A DNA stretch of 49,726 nucleotides, from positions 1-49,726 of the forward strand of contig NZ_CAJNKE010000009.1 of assembly GCF_905232215.1 (NCBI RefSeq), read 5' to 3'. A program made the translations under genes and the position numbers. The stretch is from Burkholderia sp. LMG 13014 (GTDB lineage: Bacteria; Pseudomonadota; Gammaproteobacteria; Burkholderiales; Burkholderiaceae). The notes under the pieces are model-generated. The model was not told the DNA's origin, ran no database searches, and was given only the letters and a program-made list of their open reading frames with translations. Shown here one piece after another: positions 49,111-49,726 of the stretch. How positions within the stretch are numbered: the stretch's first letter is position 1; each line of letters opens with the position of its first letter.

Positions 49111-49726
49111 ATGCCGCTTTCCAACGCCCAACTCGCTCAAACCATCGATCACACGCTGCTCGCGCCCGACGCGAGCGACGCGCAGATCCGCGAACTCTGC
49201 CGCCAGGCGGCCGGGCATCGCTTTTACTCGGTCTGCGTGAATTCGGCGAACGTGCCGCTCGCCGCGCGCGAGCTGGCCGATACCGGCGTGCTCGTGTGCG
49301 CGGTGGTCGGTTTTCCGCTCGGCGCCGGGCTGTCGGCCGCGAAGGCCTTCGAGGCGTCGGCCGCGATCGCGGCGGGGGCCGGCGAGATCGACATGGTGAT
49401 CAACATCGGCGCGCTGAAGAGCGGCCGCGCCGACGACGTGAAGGCCGATATCGAAGCCGTGCACCGCGCATGCGGCGCGGTGCCGCTCAAGGTGATCCTC
49501 GAAACAGGGCTGCTGACCGATGACGAGAAGGTGCGCGTGTGCGAGATGTGCCGCGATCTCGGCGTCGCATTCGTGAAGACGTCGACCGGGTTCGGCCACG
49601 GCGGCGCGACGCTCGCGGATGTCGCGCTGATGCGCCGCACGGTCGGCCCCGTGCTCGGCGTGAAGGCATCGGGCGGCGTGGGCGCCCCTGGGGCCCCGCG
49701 GGGGCTGTACAAGGCCGGCGGGCAGG
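49111..49726 (+). CDS. deoC: Deoxyribose-phosphate aldolase, partial (runs off window)
   Basis: 205 codons are visible from ATG 49111. Class I aldolase landmarks: [58 protein letters not shown] with Asp94, [15 protein letters not shown], the Schiff-base Lys156 in FVKTSTGFG, and Lys185 in GVKASGGV. It splits deoxyribose 5-phosphate into acetaldehyde and glyceraldehyde 3-phosphate. After GGV, where the family reads an Arg-Thr-rich helix and a phosphate-binding GTSSG, the last 15 codons give a Gly/Pro-rich sequence that does not fit; probable sequence-end artefact. Confidence 0.9.
   Translation, partial: MPLSNAQLAQTIDHTLLAPDASDAQIRELCRQAAGHRFYSVCVNSANVPLAARELADTGVLVCAVVGFPLGAGLSAAKAFEASAAIAAGAGEIDMVINIGALKSGRADDVKADIEAVHRACGAVPLKVILETGLLTDDEKVRVCEMCRDLGVAFVKTSTGFGHGGATLADVALMRRTVGPVLGVKASGGVGAPGAPRGLYKAGGQ

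Noticed and set aside
1-49726. CRISPR arrays, tRNA or rRNA genes, insertion sequences, phage or classical defence operons
   Set aside because: No regularly spaced repeats, cloverleaf-type sequences, transposase or integrase motifs were seen on either strand.

Overview
The window is GC-rich, densely coded DNA from a beta-proteobacterium. Gene families, start-site style and gene density fit Burkholderia (probably the cepacia complex). The mix of LysR, AraC, TrmB and DeoR regulators, MFS/DMT/LysE transporters and small catabolic operons fits a secondary replicon. That assignment is an inference: there is no rRNA, tRNA, origin, IS, phage or CRISPR sequence here to anchor it.

Layout. 1-8170: the 5' end of a sugar-type ABC substrate-binding protein with a LacI-like operator upstream, a FAH/2-keto-pentenoate hydratase, an EamA exporter, an aminotransferase V plus dicarboxylate/glutamate symporter pair with a divergent LysR gene, and a 470-aa protein in which I see a PD-(D/E)XK nuclease-like core. 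8216-14642: an AraC regulator, two lipoproteins, and a 724-aa periplasmic repeat protein followed closely by a DUF3142 protein. 14688-25441: typical regulator/effector pairs (GGCT-like, LysE with LysR, alpha/beta hydrolase, GNAT, SDR with AraC, DHA2 MFS, Nudix), then a RidA-MFS pair diverging from a TrmB-like regulator across two phased palindromes. 25531-34958: PhzF, an orphan M17 N-domain protein, a conserved small protein, a GMC oxidoreductase with DoxX, pirin, and a LysR gene divergent from an FdhF/YdeP-type molybdoenzyme.

35.0-44.7 kb looks like an inserted catabolic island. Hand counts of sample 60-base lines give about 55% GC here, against about 70% on both sides. All main genes run on the minus strand: flavin reductase, luciferase-like flavin monooxygenase, alpha/beta hydrolase, Phenol_MetA_deg-type outer-membrane channel, an FAD synthetase without its riboflavin kinase half, a quinone-oxidoreductase-like enzyme, an SDR and an HSL-family esterase. 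The set fits oxidation of an alcohol to a ketone, Baeyer-Villiger-type oxygenation by a two-component flavin system, and ester or lactone hydrolysis. The substrate cannot be read from sequence. A divergent MalT/LuxR-type activator gene is broken after its NTPase domain. A short motif (AGGAATAC or AGGAATGC) recurs upstream of four of the cluster's transcription units.

44775-49726 is a deoxyribose operon: PfkB deoxyribokinase, FucP-type permease, DUF4432 epimerase-like protein, a convergent DeoR repressor, and the start of deoC. The last 46 bases of the window do not read like DeoC and may be an assembly-end artefact.
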